This document shows, one piece after another, positions 32,475-45,189 of a stretch of DNA of 64,000 nt. The stretch is taken from assembly GCA_002964805.2 (NCBI GenBank), contig PUDQ02000033.1, positions 372,001 through 436,000 of the forward strand, written 5' to 3'. Both the position numbers and the translations under genes were made by a program. A model generated the notes under the pieces. It had not been told where the DNA came from, did no database searches, and saw nothing but the letters and a program-made list of their open reading frames with translations. How positions within the stretch are numbered: the first letter of the stretch is position 1; each line of letters begins with the position of its first letter. The DNA is from Trametes villosa (taxonomy: Eukaryota > Basidiomycota > Agaricomycetes > Polyporales > Polyporaceae).

Positions 32475-35319
32475 TCAGTGCCCTCTGATAATATCGGCGG
32501 CCTAATACCAAGTTTAGCATAGTGGGGCATGATTATCATCAAAGCGGGACATACCTTCTCGGCGATTGCGTAAACGGTCGCCTGGGTATGCGCGGATAGT
32601 TGCTATGAATGCAAGTGAGGAGGCTCAATCTCTGTCGTATGGACTGCGAAGCAACTTACGACCGGAATAATGGACGCGTCGACCTATTCGCCGTCCACAT
32701 CAGTGCATGCGAATGAAAGTGTAGTACGCCCGACTCACCACTCTGACGTTTGACGTCCCATACACTCTTAACTGCGAGTCTACCACGCCCCCGTCTGCGC
32801 GTGGAAGCATCGAAGCTGAACCGAGCGGATGGTACACACAGCCGCAGTTGTCCTTGATGTACTCCCTCAGAGCGTCGTCTGAGGCGGCGACCTCGGGGCT
32901 CGGGGCGACCAGCTTGCGCACAGGGTCGCTGAAGGGGCTCGTCTCGTACACCTTGAGAGTGAACTTCAGGAGCGCCAACAACACCTCCAGATCAAGCGGG
33001 TTGGAAAAGTAGTCTGACGACGCGTTAACGCAGTCAGGAACGACAAAAACGGTAGATAGAACGTACTGGGGTCAATGGCGGGCGCCGCGGTTGGGTCTGA
33101 GGATGCAATGTGCACGCTTCCTCGAGAAAGAGGATGGAGGATCGTAGAAACCGTCGACGAATAACGGCAATAGGGCTGGGGCTTGAGCGGCGATCCCAAG
33201 AAGAAGCCAGGGAACGGCAGTAGCCTGGGACAATGTCTATCAAACGGTGCACTACAGGGCTAGACGTCAGTACTTACTCAGCTTCCGCAGACTTGGGGTC
33301 GAAGAACCATTGGATCTGGAGCTCGAGCTGCTTCCTCAATCCCTCCGGGGCGTCCATCGCCTCTGCAAGCGCCGATGCCTTCCAATCTTGCAGTAGCTGC
33401 TCGGTCACGAACGACTTGGAGGGTATGAACGCCATAAGCGACGCTAAGGCTGACGAGAGATACCCGAGCTGGGATTTACTAGGACACGTATTAGTGACTG
33501 GAGCGCGGAGATCCTAGATAAAACATACTAGAGCTCTTGTTGACGCGCAGCCTCTTCAGGGTTGCGGGCGAAGTCGACGGTTTCGTATTTAGGATCAATT
33601 TCATGGATCGAGTAGACGTATACGTGATCCTGGAATGGCCATGAACACCCACGAAGTTGCAGACAGTACTGCGTTAGGACGGTACGTCTGCCAAATGTGT
33701 TAGTCATAAGCGAGTACGTTCATATCATATAATGCACATACGAAGGTTCTCCCCAACGCCAGGAAGGTCTACCAGCGTTTTGATGCCATGCTTCTCGAGT
33801 ATCTCCTTGTTTCCGATGCCTGTGCGAATGTCAGGCCAAGCTTTGAGCAGGACGAGGGCGTACAGAGCGCATACCAGATAGCTCTAAGATTTGGGGGCTC
33901 TGGAACGACCCTAAAACGCATGCTTTAGCTACTATGCTGGAAATGGGGTCACCGTACGTCGAGGCTTACCTGCTGCAAGAATGACTTCTTTTCGGGCGGC
34001 GACGGTGTAGCATCTGTCCCCATGCAGGAACTCGACGCCGGTTGCGTGTAGCGGACCCGGCCCGCTTCGGAATTTGATCTTAGCAACTCTGGAATTCGTC
34101 AATATTACTAGGTTCTGCCGATGCGCATTTGGCTCGTAGTAGGCCTGTCGACCAGTCAGCTCCGCCGCATATTGTGCAAGAGGCGTAGGCTCACGTTGGC
34201 GGAGTAGCTACGGACGGCGTTCCTCGAATCAACTGCCACAAAGCTCGTGACCGCACCCATGTTGTTGCCGCTGCCCTGTTCAAAGATGTTCATGACTGGC
34301 CAAATATAGGACAAGGAGTTTGGCCTACCGGGTCGGGGTTCTGGGGTACGCCCAGCTTCTCGAGGGTCGCGAGGAAGGGTACATGGAGGGGATTGTACCA
34401 CGTCGGATATCCTTTAACGATTGGCCCGGAATCACCGTGGTACTGGGAATCCGGTGCGGCAAGACCATATTCCTCAGCAACCTCGGGGGAGGTGGGAAGA
34501 ACGGTCTCCGACTGCGGGGATCGATGAAATCTAAGACAGATTGTAAGCCGACTTCGACGTACCTTCTTCATGTACTTTAGGAACTCATCCCAGTTCCACC
34601 CTGGATTCCCCAGAGCCTCGATCGCTGCGCGCGCGGTAGGGATGACGCATTAGCAGGACTTTGAAGGTACTCACCATCGTACTCCCGGGCAGATGCACTG
34701 GGAGGCATTGAGGTGAATTCGAGATCGACGCGAGCGGGTGGCACTTACCGATTGAGTCCAAGGAGGTTGATCTATGACGAGGACGGCGGTTAGTTGCATG
34801 AGCACACTTCAACTTGATCATGAGCCTACCATGGACGAACCGCCGAGTGCTTTGCCACTGGATATCCGCGAATCGCTCGTGAGCTTCGCTCGCGTTCAAA
34901 GACAGTTAGGCTCCCTACCGAGGTTGGAAGATTGGTCGGTTGTTCGCATGTCTCTGCGGAACCGACATGAAGGCCCAGTCGTACTCGGGATTCCCCAAGG
35001 TACTGCCGCAGAGTCCTATGCCCCGGTTGAATTATCTCCGGACGGTGCGACTGTTGCTGTAGGCGTACGCACCTGGTACGTTGATAGCGGCGACGTTTGG
35101 GTCCCAGTTCCCGGCTTCGATCACGCCGACGGTAGTTGAGGGGTCCTCAGAGAGTCTGCAACAAGTCGGTCAGCGTCCAGATGGTAGATGACGGTGCTGA
35201 GCTGCCCCAAAGCATGGTGCCCACCTAGCGGCCAAGACGAGGCCGGCGGTACCTCCGCCAACAATGATGTAGTCGAACTCGGTGGAGGCGAATCTCTGTG
35301 CAGCGTTGTCCCCAGGCAT
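32475..35319 (-). CDS. GMC oxidoreductase, leaderless (copy D)
   Basis: This is the third leaderless paralog. It starts MPGDNAAQRFASTEFDYIIV followed by GGGTAGLVLAAR. It carries GNPEYDWAFMSVPQRHANN, GKALGGSSM-INLLGLNR (signature 1), YHGDSGPIVKGYPTWYNPL and ARKEVILAAGSFQSPQILEL (signature 2). GVGENL-QDHVYVYSIHEID and the leucine-rich helix QLGYLSSALASLMAF follow, with HPLSRGSVHIASSDPTAAP later. Catalytic histidines are in YHPLGSASMLP and SAHTQATVYAIAEK, and it ends AADIIRGH. Exon layout parallels copies B and C, showing descent by tandem duplication. The frame is continuous. Substrate unknown; cytosolic location inferred from the missing leader. Confidence 0.9.
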
Positions 35320-36045
35320 TGTTTTGTACTAGTAGATCGTAGTAGCAGTAGTAAGAGTAGGTGTTTTCTGAATACTTTGCTGTCGTTGTCGACTAGAAGG
35401 CGTAGCCAAGGCCTCTATCGATTCTTTCGAAGGGGTATTTGTACTCGCAGCGTGCGCCAACGTCAGCGAAACGGTCCTCTGTGTGTCCGTCGATGATAGA
35501 TACCTGATCGACACATACCGGGCTCCCTCGGGCTTGCCGTGATGTCCCTCAGAACGTGCGTCCCAAGCGCAGAGGCGGAACTTGGATGATCCTGTACGTC
35601 TCAAGCCCGCTCAGCAGGACTGGGACACAGCCACGCCGTAACATGGGTTGCTGTCTAGGAGCCTCCACGCAGGGGCTACGCATTCAGCCACCCGCCTACT
35701 GAACTGAGTGTGCATCAGCTATCCGACGTTCGCCGCAACAGAAAGTCCGGAGGTCCACTGACCTCACGAAAGGCGCGCTGCATCACTTCTTCACGGCAAC
35801 CTAGATACAGGGCGATACACTCACCGCGAAGAGGACTCATACACTCCGTGGCCCGCCGGACCAAGGGCGTTACCCCCCGGCCGCGAGTGACAGCGTGCTT
35901 GGTAGTCTCGTTCTGTGTCGGTGAGCGACCGTACCTTGAGAACCTGACACGATTATTCGCCCTTCGTCTACGATGTAGCCTGTGCAGACTCATCCGATGC
36001 TCATCGTAACGCGCCGGTAATCACCGCAATTCCTGAGGCCAAGTA
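35320..36045. other. Intergenic, right edge of GMC cluster
   Basis: These 726 bases include the promoter of GMC copy D and the 3' side of the GCIP-like gene. I see no coding sequence or repeat. Confidence 0.4.
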
Positions 36046-37282
36046 TCATGTCGTATTAGCATGCTCTGGCGACAACATGTCATCTACAGCCTTCGCAGCC
36101 TTGCTGATCTGCGCCAAGCAAGCGTCAAACCACTTCCGAGGGTCCTTCTTGGCCTTCGTCTCCCCGCCCGCCTTCGTCTCGCCCACACTCAGAGCGCCTA
36201 TGCCGTTCGCAAGGTCGGTTTCCGGCGGTAGGAGGGTATCCGTCACCACCGATGCGTGGAGTTGTATGATGGCGTCCGAGAACGCCGCAACCGCGGATGC
36301 TAGGGAGGAGGGTTTTTGAGGCGCGTAGAGGGCGGCAACAACTTCTTCGAGGGTAAGGACAACGGCATGGGATCGGGAGGGTAGCGCATCCAGGGCAGCG
36401 GTGACAGCATCCGAGTCTGGTCGAGAGCCGGACAGCCCGGACAGAACGTCGGGCACAACACGTTTGTGCAGCATGGTTGCAAAGCGCACGAGCGGTTGTA
36501 CCTTCCGGGGGACGTCGTGTCAGTAACCTTGTATCGACCGATATGCGTGAAGTGCGCACCTTTTTCGTACGCTCCAGCTCATCCTCAGACATCTTCTTTG
36601 TCGAACCGAACCCGAGCTCATCCCACTCGTCGTCGAAGTCTTCATCGTCCAGCTCCTCCTCCCCGCCCTGACCAGACTCCTCGATCATGGAATTGATCTC
36701 TTCGAGGGAATCCTCCAGCATGCCCCGATCCGCCTGCCACCTCCCCTTGACAGCGGAGATGTTGTCTGGCGGGAGCTCGCGCCGCGCCTTTTCGACAAGA
36801 TCGTGCACGGTGCCCGTCCGCACGAGATATTCCTCGCCCGCGTTCTGGACGAACGTCTCCGCCAGTGAGCTCACAGCGCCGCAGATATCCCGCGTAGCAT
36901 CGCGAGCGTAAGACGAGAGCGTTAGACCGTGAAGGTCGAAAAGCGTAGCGCAGGTCGCGAGGGAGGTGATCGCCGTTCCAAGGTCGGCAATGGGCGCAAG
37001 TGCTGCCGTCGGCGCAGGGGCGGATGGTCGCAGAACCAGCGTAAGCTTCGTCGTGGACGTGTAGACCAGGGTCAGAAGGGATTGGTAATCCTTTTGCAAG
37101 ACAGCGTAGGAAGGGCGTTCAGGCAGTAGTGAAGTTTGCGTGGGGGAGAGTGGCTCTCGGGAGGCATCGATAGCTGCAGAGCACGTATCTCTCAGAAGCC
37201 GCAGCGCAGCGAGAGCTATATACTGGTGTCGGTCAACGTCCGCGACAGCGACGAGGGTCGGTGCACATGCCTTTCTCAAGAT
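36046..37282 (-). CDS. GCIP / cyclin-D1-binding protein 1-like protein
   Basis: This mostly helical protein matches the Grap2 and cyclin-D-interacting protein family. Recognisable parts are YIALAALRLLRDTCSAAID, SLLTLVYTSTTKLTLVLRPS, LHGLTLSSYARDATRDICGA and VKGRWQADRGMLEDSLEEIN. The acidic stretch GGEEELDDEDFDDEWDELGF follows, then LERTKK joins PLVRFATMLHKRVV. It ends DPRKWFDACLAQISKAAKAV and DDMLSPEHANTT. In animals the family binds cyclin D1 and other regulators; its fungal role is not established. One intron lies near 36500. The first exon is not settled: codons from 37282 (ILRKACAPT) follow a good AG acceptor, and a short MGAN or MLP exon upstream is possible. Confidence 0.75.
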
Positions 37283-37473
37283 CTGAATCCGGGGACCCGC
37301 TCATGGTGGAAGTAGAGATGAGAGACGTTAGCGCCCATACTGCGACTCGCCCCGAGATAAGATGTTGCAAGCCCAAACGGCGTGAACACGATCTCGGAAT
37401 ATGGCCCAAAGTAATCGTACAGGTAGCATACACAAATCAGAGCAACCTAACACTACAGCGCGCATGGAGGCAT

Positions 37474-38767
37474 TCATGCTGCAACCGCGGAGGAAGAGGC
37501 AACAGGGGGCTTTCCTGTCTTCGCGCCGGAACCGGCCTTGCTCCTCCCCCACCGAACACCCACTGTCTCGCCATCAATTTCAAGCCCGTTGGCCCATGCC
37601 TGGGCCGCGAGTTCTGCAGTGGCCCTGTCTCTCCAGTTCACGAAGGCGCATCTGTGTTCCATGTCAGCGTTGAATATCATGCACCTACGGCGTATCGTAC
37701 CTCGACTTCGCGACATGGACGACCGACTTCAACTGTGAGGGTTGCACCGCGGGCAGTGACTTCAACACCCTCGTTCGTACACTCTCTTCGGTGGAAGATG
37801 GCGACAGTTGGGAGAGGAATATGGAGGTCTAGGGGTTGGTAGTGAATAGAGCTGTTTTTGAACGAATAAGATGAGAGACATACGATGCTCTGATCCTCCG
37901 GTGGCTGCAAGCCCATATTCGCGGCATGGGTAGACATGATTTTCTTGGCCACGGGGTCGTTACGCCCATGATACCTATCCTGGATGTTTTGCTTCGACAG
38001 TTCGTTTTGAACGGGGATCTCGTGGCTGGAACGGGGTCAGGTAAGGGCGAAGGCGGAAACTTGGTTTATAAACTGACCGGTAAGGGCACGCGTCACCGCG
38101 ATTGCACTCCCCTTTAGCATAGAAGGAGCAGACATGGGGCTTGTTGCGCTTGTAGTAAGGGTCGGTGCGCGCGAGCTGCTTCAGCATATCCTTGCCCGCG
38201 CTAGATGTTCGGTTGAGGTCCAGGAGGGACTTCGCTGCGCCGTCAAGCTATGATACAGTGAGTACCAAGGCTCTTCCAGGGGCAGAATTCAAGAGCGCAC
38301 CTTGCTCTCCATGTTCTGGGCATAGTACTCCCGGTTGATCTCGCTCGTGGGTGCTTCACTCTCAACACCGAGCGCGGTGTCGCGAACTTGGGTCGGCAGT
38401 CCGTACTCCAGGTCGAGGAGACACGTTTGGCAAACGTTCTTGATCTTGGCACAGGTCTGGCAGATGACGGTGGTCTTGAACCGCATACCGGTACCGGGGT
38501 TCCAGCGGAAGACAGTGAAGGGCCGAGCGCATGTGCCACACGAGCGACCAAACTCTTGCTTAGACTGTGCCGACAGCATTGATGAGGTTTCGCCACGTAG
38601 AGAACTTAGTACAACGTACCATACGAACGAAAGGGTTATCCCCCAAGCCTGGGTTGTGGCTTGAGCAACTGGGACACAACCTAGGACGCGGTCCACTCAC
38701 ATGTTTCGCAGAGGATGGGGAATTCACTCTGCTCCCAGCCAGCCTTGTTAATGTCCGCCTTCGGCAT
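37474..38767 (-). CDS. SLT11: Pre-mRNA splicing factor Slt11/Ecm2 (RBM22-like)
   Basis: This spliceosome component, by family knowledge part of the Cwc2/Prp19-associated set, contacts U2/U6 RNA at the catalytic core. It starts [20 protein letters not shown] followed by [12 protein letters not shown]. The N-terminal zinc-binding region has the CxxC pairs [37 protein letters not shown] and [14 protein letters not shown] finger reads [20 protein letters not shown], preceded by [29 protein letters not shown] sequence (here [16 protein letters not shown]) follows. The RRM runs from [20 protein letters not shown] to [19 protein letters not shown]. It ends [12 protein letters not shown] and an Ala-rich tail. 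Seven exons; all junctions keep frame. Confidence 0.94.
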
Positions 38768-39250
38768 CTCGGAGAGTAGTGTAGGGTGAACTGCGACCGC
38801 GCACGAAAGTAGATGGCAGATGGAGGAGAGCAAGGGCAGTGGTGGACCGTCCGGTTCAATGACACCTCCTCCCTGTCAGAGAGACGCTCGCGGGATTAGT
38901 CAGCATAGCGAGTGTTATGGGCGCCTTTCGGGTAGGCCATGCCAGGCTTACCTTCCGCGACCACCAGCTTTTCCAAGCTGTTCGTGCTAGGACGACTTGG
39001 CTCTCATTCAGTACGTGTACTCATGCACGAGGATGGCCCGAATAATCTAATGCGAATCTAGTAAGTAGTGCCCTCATAAAACCGTCCAATCGCACGGAAC
39101 AGTCCATGCGATGCGCGCCTTCTGAACCACGTACGTTTCAAACCATAAGTGCTAGTGCAGCGGGGAAGTATGCGACAGCAGTCGAATGCTTGTTGATAAT
39201 CTCTCTAGCAGGCGAACATACCCTCGCGAGGTAGACCCCGAGAAATCATC
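38768..39250. promoter_or_regulatory. Divergent promoter region, SLT11 / NPR2
   Basis: These 483 bases between two divergent start codons contain no gene I can support. No clear TATA element is visible. Confidence 0.4.
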
Positions 39251-41466
39251 ATGTCTAACGGCGCATCCTTTCTACCTCGGCTCGAATCTGTTTTCTACGC
39301 CGTCTTCGACGTCGAGCAGGGACCTAAGATTGTCTCGCAGGTGCCAGAAGGCCTCATTGCTACCTCATCCTCTTCTGGGCATGCATCTGGGGCATCTAGC
39401 AGCACTCTGTTCGCCGCCTCACCAGTCTCTTCTACCCCCTCACTGGTAGATCTCGACTCTCCGTCTCGTAACCCGTCGAGCTCTGCCCTGTCTTCTCCTA
39501 CCGCACAACGGCTGGAGCCTAGAGGATTGCTGTCCCCTAACAGGCCTACCCCGAACCGCTTTTTCTTCAACTTCGACGATATATCCAAATACGTCATACC
39601 ACCCAAAGCGCTCTGTGGCAGGCTTGTCATCTGCGCTGCCAAAGGCCATCGCGTGCTGGGGCTCCCCGTAAGGTTGGACGAGGAATACTATCCACGAAAC
39701 TACTTCTTGTACAACGTATGTTTCGTCTTCGAGCGCACGGCAGACCTTAGCTGCTATGAACCGGTGGCCAGGAAAGTCAGCCGAGTGCTGACGACGTGCG
39801 AGGTCAGCATGCCTCTCACCAACATCTAGCAGGAACTGACTTGTTGCGATGTAGAAAGAGTCACGCTTCCTATCTTCACCGCACAGCGCGCCCGCTATCC
39901 ATGCGGTGCTGGAGCAACTATACGAAGATCTGAACTCGTACTCCGAGACGTCGATCCCTATCGACCGGTTCAATTCGATAGAACTGAAGATCTTCCCGTT
40001 TTACCCCAATCCTCCACCGGTCAAGGACTGGATGGTTCCCCTTGCGCTCATCAACCTAACCAATAGGATTGAACCGAACTGGGACCTGACCATCGTCAAG
40101 GTAGTCATCATATGTTTCCCTGACGCGTATGAAAGTCTCACAATCCCACCTGTTGAAGATATGCCCTTACATCGACGGCACCAACCACATCAGTCGTATT
40201 GCCCGCCTTGCAAACTGCGATCTGAACCTGACTCGCCTCGCTATATCTCACCTGCTGTGAGAGTGTTTGTCCATTGACTTGCATGGGGGTTCATCATTGG
40301 CGTCCTCAGCTACTATCAAGTCATCATGTTGATGGATATCTTCCAATACTCCAACATGTATACTCTGCGAAAGAGCATCCAATGGCTCGCAGGCGAAGAG
40401 CATATCATCAAGGAATGTGGTCCGTACGTGACAAAGCCTGGTGCGTTACCTGTTATGAGTGATAGGATACCCGCTGAACCCGCGCATAGGTTGGGTAATC
40501 CCCGACTGGCCCAAGCTACTCCATCTGTACTCCCGCTTCCGGGCGGGCAAGACTGTCAGAGACTGGATGGAGGAGTTCGAGGTGCACAAAATCGGCATCG
40601 ACGTCAGACGGTTCACCAGCTTTGGCGTCATCAAGGCAAGGGAGACATACTACTCTGCGTCCTGTCTCATCCTTACGCATTTGCATCTGTAGGGCTTCTT
40701 GCGTCGCGTGCACCGTTGGCCGATCCTCCTCTCGAGCCCCGCCGAGCAGCAGCCAGAGCGCCGTGCAACCATGGCCTCCCTCGGCCGCAAGCGAGGCAAG
40801 AGCTTCGCGTCCACCGTGCAGGCACCCGCCAGCTCCCCTCCCACACGCTCGGAGCAAGAGTCACTCCGCGTCCGAGGCCGCGTCCCTGACGCACAACCCA
40901 CCATTGCCTCCGCTGGGGCCGAGATTGTCGCCATCTCTCCGTCAACAGCGCGCATCGCCGCACCAACGCGCCGCGCGAGCGCCGCGGAAAACTCACTCGA
41001 GATGCTCCGCAGCCGCGAGAACCGCAAGCCTCTACAAGACCGGGCGTACCAAACGATGTCGCGCCTGTACAACCCCGTGGAGAGCGCCTCGCAGAAGGGT
41101 CAGGGCTCCGAACGGTTCAGCCACGCCTCGACACGGTACATCTCGTCCTCGTCCCCGGACGCACTCGCGAGCGGCATAAATGTGGAGCCTCTCGAGAGTG
41201 AGCACTCAAGTGGAGGCCGGTCGGCGACGTTGGGGCTCTTCCGTCCACATGCGGGCCTCACCCGAGAGCCATCGCATGGGATGTTGCAGGGCGCGGCGCC
41301 ATTCCCACCGGAATTACTGCCGCTGCTAGACGGAGAGCACCATACGGATGAGATCTGCACGCGCTTTGAGGTGGGGTGGCCGGTGCTGCGACAGTGGCTG
41401 TTCGCCGCGGGAGGAGCGAAGGAGGGCGACGAAGAGTACGGTCAGATATCCATTATTTACCGATAG
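39251..41466 (+). CDS. NPR2: Nitrogen permease regulator 2 (GATOR1/SEACIT subunit)
   Basis: Npr2 works with Npr3 and Iml1 in the SEACIT/GATOR1 complex that inhibits TORC1 at the vacuole when amino acids are scarce. The start reads LPRLESVFYAVFDVEQGPKI followed by VSQVPEG, the longin-like N-terminus of the family. A Ser-rich insert and YVIPPKALCGRLVICAAKGH come next. Then follow EEYYPRNYFLYNVCFVFER, APAIHAVLEQLYEDLNSYSE, INLTNRIEPNWDLTIVKV and YIDGTNHISRIARLANCD. YQVIMLMDIFQYSNMYTL and WPKLLHLYSRFRAGKTVRDW are near-invariant segments. A long Ser/Arg-rich linker precedes the C-terminal winged-helix-like HTDEICTRFEVGWPVLRQWL. Seven or eight short introns are present. Confidence 0.93.
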
Positions 41467-41527
41467 AATGTGAACTTCTATTATACTTGCTGGTACATGT
41501 AGACGGGTAGCATGTCGCCGTGGTAGG

Positions 41528-43020
41528 TTATGCTAGTGACCTGTTCGCGTTAACATAGCCGATACCGTAGCAGGAGAAGATGAGGTCTGTGGAGTTGGGG
41601 TCGGTTGGTTCGGCGGATGTGATCTTGAACGCCGTCCCGAGCGACTCCTTGACGTCGCGAAGGAGTTGTATTCTATAGACCATGATTAGTGAATGAAGCA
41701 GAAAAGTTGAAGCGACGCGACATACGTCCGCGCTGTTGGTTCGCCCATCCTACACCGACCGACGTCCTCGCTACCGAGGACCATCATCATCAGAACCAGC
41801 GACTGATGCTGCCTATCGACTGCGCCTCCCCGCTTAATCTCAGTGAGAAGAGACCTGGCCGCTGTTAATGCGATGTCTTCGGGTGCTACACCGGGTTGCG
41901 AAATTGCCTCAGCGGAGTGCATTGCTCCTGTTGTAGATTCGGCCAGTAGGGTCAAAGCATACCCCGGCGATCTTGCGACAACATGAGCATGTAAAGCATT
42001 AGAACCGGAGATATGACGTACTTTCCGCTTTCTTCCCCTTTGTATACGTCGGAATACAGGTAGATGTCGGGTATATAGCGGTTGAGGACGGAACGCGCAG
42101 CCTCGATCATGCGATTCGAGAACTGGGGGTTGACGCGAACGGCATGCCTATAGCAGATTCAGCATGATGCATGTCACGGGAGTGATTGCTACAACTCACG
42201 AGATTCCTCGTATCCGCTTGATCTTTCCGGGGTCCACGAAGTTCAACGTCTTTACCTGCTTTACAATGGGGCAGAGGAACTGCACTTCGCCCCCTCCCAG
42301 AGGGGCACTTCCTCGTTTCTTGATCTGCGGTAGCATGCGTTATAACACGTTATGCGGGTGGAGATGTAATATGACAGGACGTACGCGCAGCTCGAGCCCG
42401 TCGGAAACGCCGAACAGTTGCAAGTGAGGTAGGGTGACTGTTCGGATGATGTCAACCTAGGGAATTGTTCGTTTGTTTGTGTTCCAGTATACGCGACGGG
42501 CCCCAATACACGACGTACCGAGAGATCGTGGTCGTCCGTAGTGACGCCTCTCAGTGTCAATTGCAATGGCTTCTTCGCGAAGGGGGCCAGCGTAATGACG
42601 GGCTCCAGGAAGTATCCCACTGAGCGCGAAAGTGGGCAGTCATGCGTGACGGACCCTCCAGCGATTACTCCAGGCTTCAGCAAGATGGCAGTACCTACGC
42701 GAGTTTAGCATAGCACGGGCGAACGCAGAGGTGAGTAGCCCAGTAACTCACCGGTTACGGAGATTTCGATCACAGTGCCATTTGTAACCCTCTCAAGCAG
42801 CCTAAGCAAGCTTACTTCGTAGTCTGTTGTTCACAAAGAACATAAGAAGAGTGACCCCAGCAACGCTTCGACGGCTTTGTGTACCTCGCAGACCAGGGTT
42901 CTTGTCGTCCGAGCGAATTTTGTCGATCCGGACCGGCTTGCCGCTCAAGATCGACAAGACCAGACGGTGCCTAAGGTATTGGTGCCCACTGAAGTGCAAG
43001 ACGGTTGGAGCCTGAGCCAT
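41528..43020 (-). CDS. RCL1: RNA 3'-terminal phosphate cyclase-like protein Rcl1
   Basis: Rcl1 is a nucleolar U3 processome factor needed for pre-18S rRNA cleavage, carried by the GTPase Bms1. Despite its fold it is not a cyclase. It starts MAQAPTVLHFSGHQYLRHRL followed by VLSILSGKPVRIDKIRSDD. It continues VSLLRLLERVTNGTVIEISV and GVIAGGSVTHDCPLSRSVGY. FLEPVITLAPFAKKPLQLTL and GGGEVQFLCPIVKQVKTLNF are hallmarks of the Rcl1 branch. VNPQFSNRMIEAARSVLNRY and IPDIYLYSDVYKG follow. The C-terminal part has GGAVDRQHQSLVLMMMVLGS and ends GIGYVNANRSLA. About seven introns are present. It is divergent from UBA3 across 231 bases. Confidence 0.94.
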
Positions 43021-43251
43021 TTTGAACGCGAAAGACGCGAAAAGCAGAGGACGGAGAGGCAAAGGAGAGAGACAAGCGAGTGCAAGAGAATCTCGATCAA
43101 AAAGTGAGAAGCGCCCATGTACCCCGGATGCCGCGGGCGCTTAGATGACTACTACACCCTCCCTCCTCCCCTCAGCCACATCTGTACTCGGGCTCGCGTC
43201 GAGTCGTTCCGCTCCACAACACTACTTGCTCTTGTCCTATCAGTCTGACAT

Positions 43252-44921
43252 ATGGCTGCCGCCGCTGTGACGAACGGAAACGCGTCCTCAGGCGATTGGG
43301 AGGACCGCTACTATCATGTGGACCAGATCCTCGAGAGGCCAGGACCGCGCACCGATCCCTCGTTCCTCGCAGGCAACGAGGTCAGTTCGCGAGCATTCCA
43401 CATACGGTCTCCTCAATGACGTACTATTTCTAGGTGAAAGACTTCCTCAGGAACAAGTGCAAGATTCTGGTGATCGGCGCCGGCGGGCTAGGATGCGAGA
43501 TCTTGGCCAACCTGGCGCTGTCGGGCTTCAAGGATATCCATGTAATAGACATGGACACGATCGATATCAGCAACTTGAACCGCCAGTTTCTGTTCAGGTG
43601 AGTCTCATATCTACACTTGCCGCCCCCGCGTACCTCACATGCGCACAGGCAGAAGGATGTGGGCAAGTCCAAGGCAAATGTGGCCGCGGAGTTCATCATG
43701 AACCGCGTACCTGGTGTCAAGGTCACTCCGTATGTGTATACTGTGTGATATTGCTCGTGTGCTTGCTAACCCTTGTGTAGCTACTTTGGCAAGATTCAGG
43801 ACAAGGACGAGGACTACTACTTGCAGTTCAACCTGGTCATCTGTGGGTTGGACTCTGTTGAGGCCCGGCGATGGATCAACGCGACACTCGTGAACATGGT
43901 TGATCCCGAGAACCCAGAGAGTCTGAAGCCGCTGATTGACGGTGGCACGGAAGGTCGTTCGTTCCATCTGCATACGCCGACGCGTCTGACTCAGCTACCG
44001 CAGGCTTCAAGGGCCAAGCACGCGTGATTCTACCCACAGTCACCTCGTGTTACGAATGCTCCCTCGACATGCTGAACAAGCCTACCGCGTTCCCCATCTG
44101 CACTATCGCTAACACGCCCCGCCTGCCTGAGCACTGCATAGAATGGGCATCTGTGCTAGAGTGGCCGAAGGTGCACGGAGGTAGGCCCAATCTAATATCT
44201 CCTGCAATAGTATACTGATGCCCTAGTAGACAAGAAGATGGACACCGACAATCCCGAGCACATTCAATGGCTATACCAGGTCGCGCTTCGCCGTGCCCAA
44301 GAGTTCAAGATCGAGGGGGTGACCTACTCACTAACGCAAGGCGTTGTGAAGAACATCATCCCCGCCATCGCCTCCACCAACGCAATCATCGCCGGTATGC
44401 TTCACGCGTCAAGCTATTGGGACATTCTTCGCAAATGCTCATGGCTTATCTTTAGCGTCATGCTGCAATGAGGCCTTCAAGATCGCGACGAGCTCGGCGG
44501 CATATTTGAACAACTACTTCATGCTCATCGGCACAGACGGCGTATACTCCTACACCTTTGAGCACGAGAAGCGTGACGACTGCCCTGTATGTGGTGGCGA
44601 GTCTCTCGACATCACCATCAACAAGGAGTGGACCGTGGAGAAGCTCATCGAGGTCCTCATCGAGAGGCAGGACATGTGCGCACCCTCATTTACCCCCAAC
44701 GATAGTACCGTCACTGACCCGAACCGTTCAGTCAGGTCAAGAAGCCGTCCTTGTCCTCGCCAGGGAAGCAGATATACTTCCAGGCTCCTCCACAGCTCGA
44801 AGAGGCCACGCGACCGAACCTGGAGAAGAAGGTATCGGACCTGGTTCCAGAGGGCGGGGAAATCACGGTCACTGCTACGACTCTTCCCTTCAACCTCTCT
44901 TTGCGGGTCAAGTACATCTAG
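43252..44921 (+). CDS. UBA3: NEDD8-activating enzyme E1 catalytic subunit (Uba3)
   Basis: Uba3 with Ula1/AppBP1 activates NEDD8/Rub1 by adenylation and thioester formation, then passes it to Ubc12 for cullin modification. It starts [20 protein letters not shown]. The ATP-binding Rossmann motif is [20 protein letters not shown], with [17 protein letters not shown] after it. [19 protein letters not shown] and [19 protein letters not shown] follow. Zinc-ligand cysteines occur in [10 protein letters not shown] and DDCPVCGGE. The catalytic cysteine lies in [37 protein letters not shown] and [19 protein letters not shown] come next. The C-terminal ubiquitin-fold domain begins [17 protein letters not shown] and ends [12 protein letters not shown]. 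Nine or so exons. Confidence 0.95.
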
Positions 44922-45189
44922 ACATAGATCATCGTCGCATGCTTGTTGCTGTCGTTTCGCGCTTTGGTGCAGTTGGAGACAATACATTGTACTATACCGT
45001 CCTGAAACCCATGAAGCCCTGCCAGGCTGCGTGTGCGCGGACTCCGACTTCAGCTGCACAAATGTACGCGGCCCGAAGCGCCGTGGTACGGAAACGCGTA
45101 TATGGGCGCTAACGCGTCCTTGACCTCCGTCCACTCACTACAGCTCGGTGCCAGTACCGCAGGCTGCAGAACTGCTGGAGCCTCTCAAT

